From: Lineus longissimus
Taxonomy: Eukaryota; Nemertea; Pilidiophora; Heteronemertea; Lineidae
DNA length: 64,000 nt
Assembly: GCF_910592395.1 (NCBI RefSeq)
Contig: NC_088321.1
Location: forward strand, 2,916,001-2,980,000
Direction of reading: 5' to 3'
The first letter of the stretch is position 1. The number at the start of each line of letters is the position of its first letter. Below the pieces are notes generated by a model. The model did not search any database. It saw nothing but the letters and a program-made list of their open reading frames with translations, and was not told the origin of the DNA. A program made the translations under genes and the position numbers. Below are positions 42,637-53,421 of this stretch, one piece after another.

Positions 42637-44099
42637 ATAACGGATTCTTTTGTGGCGCGATCCCGAGACGGGACGATATATTTTCTTACCATTACTCCTT
42701 CAGGCCACGTGTCCTCACTCATTAGCTTTGGAAAGTCCGACTTCCCCACCGTCACTCTAAACGAGCAAAAAGCTGCGTCACAGTGCGAGAGCATTTTAAC
42801 CGCGCGCACTTTGATATTCTGCTCCGACACGTAATCCTCTATGTCCGCTTCGAGAGTTCCCTTGTTTATCCTATAGACGAAAGCGTCCCTTGCTGGTTCC
42901 GGACCAGCCTTTAATTTGTCGTGCGATTTTCCGCTGCCAGTAATGGCCTTGCGCCTTTTGGCCTCGCGTTTCTTTCTTTTCAGTAATTCATGTATGCCTG
43001 GTTCGAAACCGTCACTGTCACAACCCACATAGTCCGATGCTAGCGACTGCATGCTATCAGCACCCTTAAGGCGTGACACACTTCTATGAATAGACATTAG
43101 GGGGCCCGGTGGCCTCCTTCCTCTTGATGAGTGATGTTCCTTAGAAAGGAAAGAGTTGTATTTCGCGGGCTGCTCAGTAACTTCCGCGTACGAAGGTATA
43201 TCTTTATCTAGCGTTCCCTCCGATCTGTTGGACGTGGAACTCCTGGACATTCCACGGGCACCTCCCCTCCGACCGTAATGCCCCCTCGTTACAGGGGAAG
43301 TATTGCGCGATGTCGATGCGTATATTGACTGGAATGAAGTTGGAGGCCCACTCGATCCCGTGACCACACTCTGCGAGGAATCCCCTCTGTCTGCCGTCAG
43401 CGTATCCATTGCTTCCTCCTCTACAGTCTCCTTGTTTTCATCTTCGCCACGAGTCGCCAAGTTCAATATCTCGAGAGAGTTCTTCTTCACAACACACTGA
43501 ACTTCAGTTATTCTATGCTCAAGCTTGGCCAGTCTGTCGACCAACGAGATGTTATTTAGCTCCTCTGGATGAGCTCTGGGTATCTTTCCTAGATCGCTCG
43601 CTGCAATCACGAAGTTAGGTAATTTGTCAACGGCGTCTAGCTTACGAATAGCCATCACAATATCAGCCGCATTTGCTGCCTCTTCTGTTCTATTAACAGA
43701 GGCTTTCCTGTTCTCCTTTTTGCCTAATGTATTTGAGTCACCAATCTCCCACAGCTTGTTTTTTGCGTGTAGGATGATATTTCCAGAGAAGAACGTTGAT
43801 ACCGCCTTTTTTACCGCGTCATAAGTCCCCGAGTTGATCGCGAATGCAACATACGCCAGTAGCGGATCACACACCGTCTGCCTGTCGGATTCACTGTATT
43901 CACCCGTACTGCACTCATTGAGTTCATCGCCTTGTACGTCCTTATCAACATTTTCCTCCTCATCAACATCTCCGTCAACCTTCGAAATCTTATGAACTGG
44001 GCTCGTCTTGCCATCTGGCGTTAGATTATCGAATGTTCTTTTAATCGTCACTCCACTAAACGCCGGTGAACCGCAGTTGTCCAACGTTTGTTGACTCAT
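42633..44099 (-). CDS. LINE copy 1 ORF1 protein
   Basis: 488 codons from ATG at 44099 (the GTG just upstream is not needed). Acidic, Ser/Thr-rich and mostly without recognised domain: no CCHC knuckle, no clear coiled coil. The last ~80 residues (VRAVKML..CDAAFCSFRVTV...WPEGVMVRKYIV) are the part conserved in copy 2 and look like an RRM-like nucleic-acid-binding fold. Presumably it binds the LINE RNA. The stop overlaps the ORF2 start by four bases. Confidence 0.8.
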   Translation of the reverse strand: MSQQTLDNCGSPAFSGVTIKRTFDNLTPDGKTSPVHKISKVDGDVDEEENVDKDVQGDELNECSTGEYSESDRQTVCDPLLAYVAFAINSGTYDAVKKAVSTFFSGNIILHAKNKLWEIGDSNTLGKKENRKASVNRTEEAANAADIVMAIRKLDAVDKLPNFVIAASDLGKIPRAHPEELNNISLVDRLAKLEHRITEVQCVVKKNSLEILNLATRGEDENKETVEEEAMDTLTADRGDSSQSVVTGSSGPPTSFQSIYASTSRNTSPVTRGHYGRRGGARGMSRSSTSNRSEGTLDKDIPSYAEVTEQPAKYNSFLSKEHHSSRGRRPPGPLMSIHRSVSRLKGADSMQSLASDYVGCDSDGFEPGIHELLKRKKREAKRRKAITGSGKSHDKLKAGPEPARDAFVYRINKGTLEADIEDYVSEQNIKVRAVKMLSHCDAAFCSFRVTVGKSDFPKLMSEDTWPEGVMVRKYIVPSRDRATKESVI

Positions 44100-44400
44100 T
44101 GTCACACCTTTGGCATGCGATCATGCGTGACGAAACAGAGCTGCGTATACATGTATGTATGTCCCTGACGAACTTGTACATGTACAATGCACATACGAGT
44201 CAACAGCTCTTATTCAGAGAAAGTTTCTCGATAACTCGACGAAGGAATAAAACCTCCGATACTACGATGCACCACTCGAGTCTACTGCTATTACTTATTC
44301 GTATCCGATGTTTCTCAGCATACTACCATCTATCATTCGGCAGAAAAAGACGGATTTTTGCAGAGCAAAATCAGAGCTGCCGCCATATTTTTTGATATAT

Positions 44401-44969
44401 ATTATAAATAATCTGTGTTCTTCCATGGCTGTCAGTAAACCCAGACACCCAGGATCGTTAGCTGCTTGAGTTTCAGCACCTTTCTTCTTAATTGATCTCT
44501 TCTATTGTTTTATTATCTCTATCTGTTAGTATTGATACAGCTGTGTGCTGATTGGTTGTTTCCTTAATTACCGAGTGCTAGTTGGTTCAGAGCCTGATAT
44601 CTGGGCAGGGCTATTTACCAATTAGGGGTGAGAGTAATTAGATATAAAGGTCATGTTTAGATGTTTTTAGCAAGTCCTGGCAGATCTAGAAATCAACTCG
44701 TGAAAGGTCTGTTATCCTCACTCTGTAGCCAAACAAGATACTCTCTTGAAAAGGGCCAGAGTCTTTTTCCCTGTGATGTTTCGGTGTTGTTTGTAAATGA
44801 GAAGTTTGAGTGACGTGAGTAATAAATGATGTGAGTCGATATCCTAGTTGGTTAAGTCTTTGGGTTCGAGTTCAGAGTTGCGACGTTTACGGTGACTTAC
44901 TATATAAGCCCCTTTACCGCTACAATATAAAGGCTTAACTCTCTCCCGAGGTCAGATGAAGCTAAAATG
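44401..44969. other. Unassigned, possibly LINE 5' UTR or a solo LTR
   Basis: No gene. Contains a TATATAAGCCCC-like TATA motif near 44902 and short tRNA-like A- and B-box strings (44844-44875) too close together for a tRNA. It lies between the LINE 5' region and the left end of the next TIR element. Confidence 0.35.
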
Positions 44970-45589
44970 CACAATGGGTGATTTCAAAGTCGGTTTTGCA
45001 TTTAACACTGACATTTAGAGTTATAATGAGTCTATAGCCGTTAATCCTGAAGTCTGATTAAAAAAAGTATTACTATGTGTTTAATAGCTTACGCTAAAAC
45101 TTGGTTTTATCATATCCAAGTGAAACACTTACACTTATCCTTTCTAAAACACTGGATTTGAAATTTGGTTATGAGTTAGTTTCAACGCCTAGATTTAGTG
45201 TCATCTCACTTCAAAATAAATCGTAGTGTTAATTTAACACCCAGGAATGTGGTTTTAATCCCAGCTTGGTGTTACAGTCTCAGAGGAAGTAGTGCATTGT
45301 GTACTACCACAGACACAAATGCCTAAGGCATTAACACCAACCACAATTCAAAGTTGGTGTTAGAATCAAGCAACAAAGATGATATTATTTTTATTTATTA
45401 TTTATTTATTTCTCGTACTCTCGTACATTTCAGGAAATTGTGCATTGTGCGCTTACATGATTAGGTGCATTGAACAAGACAAATAAGAGATGTAACACTG
45501 TTGTATAATAACAAACTACATATATATTACATAGTGGGGCGGCCACTCATGCGCATGCCAGATGCGTTATTGCATCCGACAGCTCATCT

Positions 45590-45914
45590 CTATCAAAGAG
45601 GTGATAATCACCCCTGTCCCTCATCAATAGAAGATCCCTGAGCACGCTACCTAGGTCATTCATTTCGATTTCGCCAACTTGGTTACCCCTTCTAATCAGG
45701 TTGTCCCTATCGGTCCCTATCCTCTCACAAAGTACATTGATGTTTCCTCGACAGAGGAAGTACTCCCGTAAAAAACTAATTTTGCAGACATTTCAACCAA
45801 TTCGTTATTGCTTCTCAGAGCAGTCTTAAGGAATTTTAAGAACCTGCTGTACAACTGAAACTCCCGGTTTGTTATCCCGGCATATAGTAGGCAACAAATT
45901 TGAGTGAGTCCTAT
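45590..45914 (-). pseudogene. LINE copy 2 ORF2 C-terminal remnant
   Basis: Equivalent of copy 1 residues from the LLPTIC segment to the end: LYSRFLKFLKTALRSNNELVEMSAKLV is readable, then the frame shifts. It continues at 49964 across the inserted element. Confidence 0.8.
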
Positions 45915-46390
45915 TAGTCGGGTCAATATGTGAAAAAATACCCCCTTACCCCAAAGAAATTGAAACAAAAGTGTTCTCAACGGTTTTTGGTCCTATCAAT
46001 GGTGGAGAATAACATATAAAAAGTCTACCAAAGTCCGACCCCCCGAAATCGTTTTCTTTCAAGATGGCGTCCAAGATGGCTGCCATTAACAAAAAATGGA
46101 CATATCTCCCTTATTATCAATTGTACAGCCAATGTTTTGGTGTCTATACCCATGTTTTTGGGGTCATAGAAACCAATGGTGCCATCAAATTTACTGTCAT
46201 GTGACTGGGTCACCTAGAAATCAAGAATGGCGTCCAAAATGGCCACCGCGACAATGAAAAAAGGCATATCTTGGTTATTAATCACTCCAGAGCCATGGTT
46301 TTGGTGTCTACACCCAGGTTTTAGGGTTTAAGGAATGCAATGAAGCTATCAAAATCATAGCCAGATGGCTGATTAACCAAAAAAGTCAGT
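45915..46390 (+). repeat. Left TIR of the Academ-like element, with two ~150-bp internal repeats
   Basis: Two tandem units follow the first ~130 bp. Each has CAAGATGGCGTCCAAGATGG-like, then ACATATC(TCCCTTATTA), then TTTTGGTGTCTA(T/C)ACCCA blocks; they begin near 46062 and 46224. The right TIR mirrors them. Subterminal repeats of this sort are common transposase-binding sites. Confidence 0.65.
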
Positions 46391-46440
46391 CAAGAAGGTG
46401 GCCCTAGTGGACACAGGCATATCAATACGGTTGCCATAGA

Positions 46441-48358
46441 ATGTCCCGCATAACATTGGATGGAAAGGGAACTTTCCATGGTATGGGTATGGTGGCTGCC
46501 TTGACGCCCGGGCAGAAAGTTAGTCGGGTTATTCAGAGGAAACAACTGTCACAAATTAACATCACTGACAAATCCAAAGTTAGAAAGGCCTGCAAGGATA
46601 TCACTTTTCAAGATAGTCCGTCACTGCTTAAATGTGATAAGCGAGTTGACATCCTGTGGGAACTCTCATTCAACTTCAGACAAACCCTCCCTAGCTGGCA
46701 AGGAATGATGCATGTTCTGCATGAAGATATGCACCATCCTGGTCGGTCTTCAGTCACGTATTTGCCAATGATTGACATGTATTCTGGAGACATGACATGC
46801 ATTCTCTCTACACTGGAATATATATGTGACATCGCGTTCAAGCACCACTTTCCGCCTGTCGTCACCTTCGACCAACCGCTCTATTGGAAGGCCGCTGAAA
46901 TCATTGCCGAACCAAGGAACAGCCACTTGAAGACCATCGTGCTCATGCTTGGTTCGTTCCATACCTTCATGAATTTGCTCGGAGCGATTGGCACACTTAT
47001 GTCTAGTACAGGGTTGAACAGCGTGCTAGGTGAAATTTGCGGAGAAAACGCGATAGTGCACATGATGAGTGGGAAGGCGGTCCAGCGTGCATTTCGAGGA
47101 CACTTGTTGGTGAACAAATGCCTGAATAAAATGGTTGTCACAGAGATGGTCGATGAAGAACCAGACTTGAGTCCCCTTGTCAGCAGAGCAGAAGACATAT
47201 ACACAGCTTTGATTGAAGAAAAGATGACCTACAACATCAGAGACATTGGCACAGTTGGCCACCGCTATTGACAAAAAGAGGGATGGTCTCCGTGAAAGAT
47301 CAAAAACTAGTCAGCTGTGGTTGAATTATCAGGAAATGGTGAACGTATCGAAGTCTCTAATCAAAGCAGATCGCTCCGGCAATTGGCAGATGCGCCTCCA
47401 GATCGTGTCCGAATGCTTGCCAATCTTCGCAGCTGCAGGCCACTTCAATTATTTGAAGTCTGCATATTACTATATGCAGGAAATGTCCCAACTTGAGGCA
47501 CGACATCCAAATTTGTTCGAAAGATTTCAACAGGGACACCATGTCATTCGTCGTAGCAATAAGTTTTGGGCAGGACTCAGTGCTGACCTCGTGATTGAAC
47601 AATGTTTGATGAGATCACTCAAGACCTCTGGGGGGCTAACGCGAGGGAGTGGCATGAGTGAAGAGCAACGTGCCCTATGGACGTTGTTAACTCCAGTCAC
47701 CTCCGAATACAACCATGCCATGCAAGAATTCAATGACTTATCCTTCACAACCAGTGAACAGCATAAAGAGACATCGCAGAGTAGAATTGAAAGAGACTCA
47801 CGTGATCTGAAGAAGATCTTGTTCAAATTGGACACGTGCTCGCCTTTTTCCGAGGATCCGTCCTTAAGGAACATTGTAAATGGTGTTGTTGCAGATTCGG
47901 AGGTTGATGTACATGAGTTTCATTCAGTTGGAGTAGGAATCATTAGCAAAATGATCGGACAGCCTGTGTTCTCTGTGGCTTTCAAGAGGAAGTACAAGGC
48001 AAAAACCCTTGGAAGTAGCACATCTGTGAAAGTTGCCCCTGACAGGACAATTGATCCAGGACTGTTGTTCCAAAGATTTTTGGTTGTATCAAAGACAGCA
48101 GATATGTCACTGGAAGATGTCATGCGATATGAACTTAGTCCTTTTCCATCTGCACTGTTTGAGGCCAAGAAGGTCTTTCGGAAACCAGATAAACCTCAAC
48201 TAGCCCATGCCATTCTTGAACACGCAGAGACAGATTCAAAGGATCAAGACACATCGGAGAAAGGAAACACAGCACCCAAAACACAGCATTATGTGCTTTA
48301 TGGAGGATCTTTGCTCCAGCGGGTGCCTTGGAAAAGGGGCGACACCTACGGCAATTGC
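46441..48358 (+). pseudogene. Academ-like transposase core, frameshifted
   Basis: First frame 46441-47245: ITLDGKGTFHGMGM, VVTFDQPLYWKAAEII (acidic residue in a beta-strand context), LMLGSFHTFMNLLGAIG and GKAVQRAFRGHLL. This string of blocks recurs in many uncharacterised invertebrate proteins and in Academ-type transposases. The frame shifts near 47240 into a second (47246 to about 48350: LAQLATAIDKKRDG, LRSAYYYMQ-like, H.V.RRS..FWAGL.AD..IEQ) that leads to the nuclease. The proper N-terminus is not seen before the TIR. Confidence 0.65.
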
Positions 48359-49427
48359 GCAGACCTATGTGGAGCTTACTGTGAATCGTTTCCCCTCTGC
48401 AACAGTTGTATTTGATGGGTACCTCAGCGGCCCTGCAATTAAAGACAACACCCACCAGAGGCGCGGGAAAAACAACTACCCCGCAGTAAACTTTACTGAA
48501 GCGACTGAGTTTGTAGGCAAGAAGGATGAATTCCTTTCTAGACTAGAGACAGCAACAAACAGAACATGATAAACCTCATGAGCCAAAAACTCCGTGACAG
48601 AGACTGTGAAGTCATCAATTCTCAAGGAGATGCTGATGTTGATATTGTTATGGCTGCTGTTCAATATTCAGAGACGCATTCCACAACAGTGATTGGAGAA
48701 GACTCTGACCTCTTAGTTCTCCTTCTCCATCATGGTAAACAAAGCAATAAAGACCTGTTATTTCGTTCAGACAAGGCTAATGCAAATGCCGTTTATCATA
48801 TCAACACAGTTACTCTTTGTCCATGCGTACACTGGGTGTGATACGACTTCCAGGATTTTCGGTATTGGAAAAAAGACTGTTCTGCAAAAGATGAAAGGTG
48901 ACACCAATTTAAAGGCCTGTGCAAATGCATTCGTTACTCCAAACCAGGCTGCTGATGCTATTCAAAGTGAAGGTAGAAAAGCTATGACGATCATTTTTGG
49001 GGGCAGGCCGACTGATTCTCTGGGATCATTGCGGTACAGCACCTTCAGTAAGAAGGTGGTGTCCTCAAAATCGTTTGTGACACCAGAGCGACTGCCACCA
49101 ACGGAATCATCTACGAAATTCCACAGTCTCAGGGTCTACTATCAAATTATGGTATGGATGGGACGAGAGATGGGAATGGACCCATGTGAGTGGGGTTGGA
49201 AGCGTGAGGGAAACATTTATGCACCTATTGAATCTGACATGAACCCTGCGCCAGACTATCTCTTGAAAATTGTGCGTTGTAATTGCACAACTGCTTGTGG
49301 CACCTCAAGGTGCACCTGTAGAGGGTATGGGTTACCATGTACAGCAGCATGTGGACAATGTCAGCTTGAAGTATGCGACAACCCATACAATCAGACAATT
49401 GAAGAATATGATGACGATTCCTTGTAA
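48345..49427 (+). pseudogene. XPG/FEN1-like nuclease domain and Cys-rich tail of the Academ-like protein
   Basis: Three frame segments: 48345-48568 with ATVVFDGY (N-region Asp) and KDNTHQRR; 48569-48820 with GDADVDIVMA and TVIGEDSDLLVLL (I-region acidic residues); 48821-49427 with HAYTGCDTTSRIFGIGKKT (last Asp plus helix-hairpin-helix). The order and residues match XPG-family flap nucleases. The C-terminus (49280-49380) is CNC..ACG..RCTCRGYG..C, similar to CXC/tesmin motifs that bind DNA. In Academ elements the nuclease is thought to assist transposition. Confidence 0.75.
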
Positions 49428-49504
49428 GAGGTGATCATTCGGGACATTCTTAGTGACAATCTTACAGGTATGGGGTTGTCCATTGTGGGCACCATTGGTC
49501 TTCT

Positions 49505-49960
49505 TTGGTAAATCAGCCATCTGGCTATGATTTTGATAGCTTCATTGCATTCCTTAAACCCTAAAACCTGGGTGTAGACACCGAAACCATGGCTCTAGAG
49601 TGATTAATAACCAAGATATGCCTTTTTTCATTGTCGCGGCGGCCATTTTGGACGCCATTTTGGATTTCTAGGTGACCCAATCACATGACAGTAATTTTGA
49701 TGGCACCATTGGTTTCTATGACCCCAAAAACATGGGTATAGACACCAAAACATTGGCTGTACAATTGATAATAAGGGAGATATGTCCATTTTTTGTTAAT
49801 GGCAGCCATCTTGGACGCCATCTTGAAAAAACACGATTTCGGGGGGTCGGACTTTGGTGCACTTTTTATATGTTATTCTCCACCATTGATAGGACCAAAA
49901 ACCGTTGAGAACACTTTTGTTTCAATTTCTTTTGGGTTCAACCATATATTGACCTGACTA
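49505..49960 (-). repeat. Right TIR of the Academ-like element
   Basis: Inverse of the left TIR with its own two internal repeats. Both TIRs give the same spurious peptide (DPKNMGIDTKTLAVQ), which is repeat sequence and not a gene. The outermost ~40 bp differ more from the left TIR than the inner part does. Confidence 0.7.
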
Positions 49961-49963
49961 TAT

Positions 49964-52653
49964 ATGGTAATTTAAATAGTTTCCTTATACATTTCCTCCA
50001 GGTCGTAAGCAATCTACTCATGTGCCTAGAAGAAAAGTCCCAGAGCACGCTGCCGTATAAACACATGACATATGTTTTGAACAGGCGATATTTTACATCA
50101 ATGTCGCAATGACCAAATGCGGAGACCAATGCGTTAGTTCGGGCAATCATATAGCTTCGTCAATAAGTGTCTGCTCGGCGTGGGGGCCTATGATATGACC
50201 CAGGTGATTTGCTCTATCTTCTTCCACAAGTCGGTTGTTTTGCCATCTTATAAATGCATTGGCTGCTTCTGTTCAAAACAATGGGAAGTGTGTTTTAATG
50301 ACATTGAACAATAGTCTATACATCTCGGAAAATCTATCGCAAATCTTAAGCATTTGCTGCATGCCATGTCTGGTGGGGCATAATAGAACTACATCATCAG
50401 CATACGCCAATGCCCCTACAAAAAATTGGCCGATATAACATCCGAAACCCGACTTTTTCAAGTCTAGAAGCATTTCATCCGAATAAATGCAAAATAAAAT
50501 AGGGGACATCACTCCGCCCTGCTTTATACCATTTTTACATTGATTACCCTACTGAGAGTGTCCTTCCATTTCACTTGAACATACTGACACATGTACAGCG
50601 TTGCCAAGAATTTCGCAATCAATGGACAACATTTCTTTTTTACTAAGTAAGTATACAGCCTGGAATATTCAATTCTGTCGAACACACGACTGGCATCTAA
50701 TAGCGTCACATAAACATTACTTCCATGAGATAGATAGTAGTCAACAACTTCTTTGAGCACAAATGTACACTGGGCGGTGGAGCTCTTTTTCTTAAACCCG
50801 AACTGAAGATCACATGAGCAAAAAACCTGAGGGCATTTTTCCATAATGATGTGGTCTAACACCTTACCTAAGACACTACTAATGCAATCCCTCTATAGTT
50901 TTCGGAGTCTTTAATAGACTTTCTCTTGTTCTTGGGGATAGGAATTATAATCGACCTTTTGAAAGCCTCTGGTATGTAAGAATGAGACAACATATGTGTG
51001 AAAAGCTCCGCTAGCCTCTTGTCAAGTGCCTCTGTGCCATGAATCAAATGGTCACTAAATAGAGTCTTCTCACCATCATGTTTTCCTTTATTCAGTTTGA
51101 GAATTGCAGATCGTACTTCAACTGCTGAAACAGTGTGGCTAATGCAGCCACATCCGTTAGTTTCAGATTGAGAGTCTATATCATTGTCCAAACCTCTGAT
51201 ATATCACTCATCTGTTCCTCGACATAACCAACCCATGAGTACAAAGCTTCATATTTATCAGCAAATCTTCCGCGATGGATCTGTCATCCATAGCATCATC
51301 AATTCTCACCGCATAAGTCTGTTTCTTCTTTTTTCCCCTATTGATCAGCTTCCAGAAGTCACTGTCATTCTTTTCCAAATATGCACTTGCTATTCTATTA
51401 CTCTCAGCTACCGTATTCTCCCTTTTGGAGAGTTTGATGGCATGGTGGTATCTCGCCTTAGTTGTTTTACGGATCTCGAATACGACCCCTTGTCTTTGCG
51501 ACTCCCCGGCCTTCCAAATGTTATGCCAAAGCAAAGCCCTTTCTCTAAGCTCTCTAATATTTTCGTTCCACCCTGGAAAGGGTTTCGGACCTTTGGCCTG
51601 AGTATTAGCCTGACTAGGGAAACATTCTTCCCCTGCTGTTAAACATGCGCCGATAATATCATTGTGCAGAGTCTCGATCACTTCCTTGTGGTCATTACAT
51701 TTGAATGTATTACAGTAGTCACGTGCCATTCTTTCAATGGCGTTCACTTCCCGATCTGGATTCAACTTATATTGCACAATGTGTTCTGCGGTTAGTGAGT
51801 CCCATTTAGGCACATTTCGTCGGGCACCGGATGACTACTCTTCATTATAAACATGTTCAATCTGCATGTTAAACTCGACGGAGAGTGGTGAGTGATCAGA
51901 GAAGTTATCGATATCGTGAGTTACTCAATGGTCAGATATGTCCCCCAAAAGGTTCTCTGTCACAAAGAAATGGTCTAACACTGACGTGCTGTTATTTATT
52001 TTACTCTCGAAGGTAAAATCAATCTCACCAAAATCGCTGCTAGTCTTAAGAGACTCTGACCGCAGTAATATCTCAAGTTTTCGAGTCGTGTTCAGATGCG
52101 TTCTGACCCAATCTACATTAAAAACACCTTCCAGAATTATTCGGTCAATGTCTTGTTGTGCAAACAGAGCATTCAGTTCTTGCAAAGTGTCTTCGTACTC
52201 GGCGGGATTATCGTCGCCTGGCATATATACATTGCACATAAGTATCTTTACAGAATCAGCTAATTCTACAAAAATGGCGCAGAAACGGTTAGTTTTGAAG
52301 GTAACTGGCGAAATTACATGCCTGATACTTTTTTTCCAGAGGATGGCAGTGCCATCATAAGACCTGCCCCTCGTTAAAACGCCTGGCTCCATGCCAGCTA
52401 CCGCATGGGCATTGCATTTGGGAAATCTACTGGACAACACATCCAAAAGATCGCACTCATGTAGCCATTCTTGCACAAATATGAAATCGTATTTGTTCGA
52501 AAGGAGTGTCGTGTATTCAACTCTCCCAGTACCCAGACCCTGCGAATTGTAGCTGGTAATGGAAAGTGGAAGTCTATTGCCAAATGACTGTGCCACGATT
52601 AGGAAAAGGAAACCGGTAAGGATGAGGTACTACGCTAGTGGGCTCTTATTCAT
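49964..52653 (-). pseudogene. LINE copy 2 ORF2, broken
   Basis: From ATG at about 52653 the frame reads MNKSPLA then a stop, then a hydrophobic stretch and the endonuclease (YNSQGLG, FVQE, SDH), the PGWNE linker, and the RT with YADDVVLL near 50385-50410. At least five frame changes. The linker WKAGESQRQGVVFEIRKTT is intact here and shows what copy 1 lost. Confidence 0.85.
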
Positions 52654-53020
52654 TCAACGGGTTCTTTCCTGGCGCGATCTCGAGACGGGACGATATATTT
52701 TCTTACCATCACTCCTTCCGGCCACGTGTCCTCATTTATTAGTTTTGGAAAGTCTGACTTCCCAACCGTCACTCGGAACGAGCAAAAGGCTGCATCACCG
52801 TGCGAAAGCTTTTTGACCGCGCGTACTTCGATATTCAGTTCTGACATCATCTATGTCTGCTTCGAGAGTTCCCTTGTTTATCCTATAGACAAAAGCGTCC
52901 CGTGCTGGTTCCGGTCCAGCCTTTAATTTGTCATGGAATTTTCCACTGCCAGTAATGGCCTTGCGCCTTTTGCCCTCTCGTTTCTTTCTTTTCAGTAGTT
53001 CATGTCTGCCTGGTTTCCTT
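52650..53020 (-). pseudogene. LINE copy 2 ORF1 C-terminal remnant
   Basis: Keeps LKAGPEPARDAFVYRINKGT, a frameshift near 52850, then VRAVKKLSHGDAAFCSFRV and VMVRKYIVPSRDR to the stop, which overlaps ORF2 as ATGA. Similarity to copy 1 ends at about 53020, the truncation point. Confidence 0.8.
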
Positions 53021-53421
53021 CCAAGAAGTTGGAGCTGGAGTTTTGAATGATGATGGTAATCGACAGCGGATGAGACCTACCCATGTATGACGGGCAGCGG
53101 CGTCAACCGAAGAAATTCTGCACGAGGCAACATCGAAAAAGGCAACAACCACAACGAACCTAAAATCTCTTAGCAAAACACTAAAAAAGCACATGTTTCT
53201 TATTATCAGTGTTTTTATCTTGGTTTTAGTTTTATGTTAGTTTTACCAGATATTACACCTGTCCTTAATTAGATTAAAACCTATTTTGAAATGGGATCAA
53301 GACTAACACCTATTGTTACACTCACACTAAGCATGATTCCATGGTTTAATCAATGGTTTTTGAGTGTAAGATGTGGTGTTTAAACTACATCTTAAAACTG
53401 ACTTAGAAATCACCCAATGTA

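Larger units (their letters stand above)
39399..44400 (-). mobile_element. Nearly complete APE-type non-LTR retrotransposon (LINE copy 1)
   Basis: Minus-strand LINE with ORF1 (44099-42633), ORF2 (42636-39573) and a ~170-bp 3' end that stops at 39399. Its 3' sequence (TCGTACTCTTGTACATTT...GTGCATTG) matches that of copy 2 at 45410-45480, which fixes the boundary. The 5' end is not fixed; 44100-44960 may include a promoter-bearing 5' UTR. An AP-endonuclease N-terminal to the RT without a zinc-tailed C-terminus suggests a Jockey/CR1-type group, but the clade is not settled. Confidence 0.85.
45915..49960 (+). mobile_element. Academ-like DNA transposon, internally deleted
   Basis: 4.05 kb with long imperfect TIRs (45915 to about 46390 and about 49505-49960) starting TAGTC(G/A)GGTCAATAT. 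TAT flanks both sides (45912-45914 and 49961-49963), and removal restores the LINE sequence as in copy 1. The coding region (46441-49427) joins a transposase core to an XPG/FEN1-type nuclease and a Cys-rich tail. The XPG domain and 3-4-bp duplications are known features of the Academ superfamily. The usual N-terminal part seems missing and the frame changes four times, so this copy is dead. Confidence 0.7.
45390..53020 (-). mobile_element. 5'-truncated LINE copy 2, itself interrupted by an Academ-like element
   Basis: Same LINE family as 39399-44400, roughly 90% identical by eye. It starts at a (TTTA)n tract (the 3' end, 45388-45412) and ends at 53020 inside ORF1, so it is 5'-truncated. An insertion at 45915-49960 splits ORF2. 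Numerous stops and frameshifts break ORF2 (fragments at 52596-51925, 51813-51208, 51191-50868, 50862-50524, 50512-50273, 50150-49965 and 45912-45590). It preserves linker bases that copy 1 lost. Confidence 0.85.
44970..53421. mobile_element. TIR element with AACACC subterminal repeats, split by LINE copy 2
   Basis: The left end (44970-45010) reads ACAATGGGTGATTTCAAAGT. The right end (53374-53420) is its inverse, ACTTAGAAATCACCCAATGT. Both sub-ends carry several AACACC/GGTGTT copies (45003, 45233, 45283, 45332, 45354; 53310, 53375). At 53028-53210 a plus-strand frame with one stop reads LKSLSKTLKKHM, the tail of an unknown encoded protein. LINE copy 2 occupies 45390-53020, so only ~420 and ~400 bp of the host element remain. 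Superfamily unknown. Confidence 0.5.

Noticed and set aside
44844-44875. A-box and B-box-like strings suggesting a tRNA or SINE
   Set aside because: The boxes are about 10 bp apart, too close for a tRNA gene, and no cloverleaf forms.
46025-46213. Same 50-residue peptide from two places (also 49672-49908)
   Set aside because: Encoded by the two TIRs of the Academ-like element; repeat sequence, not a gene.
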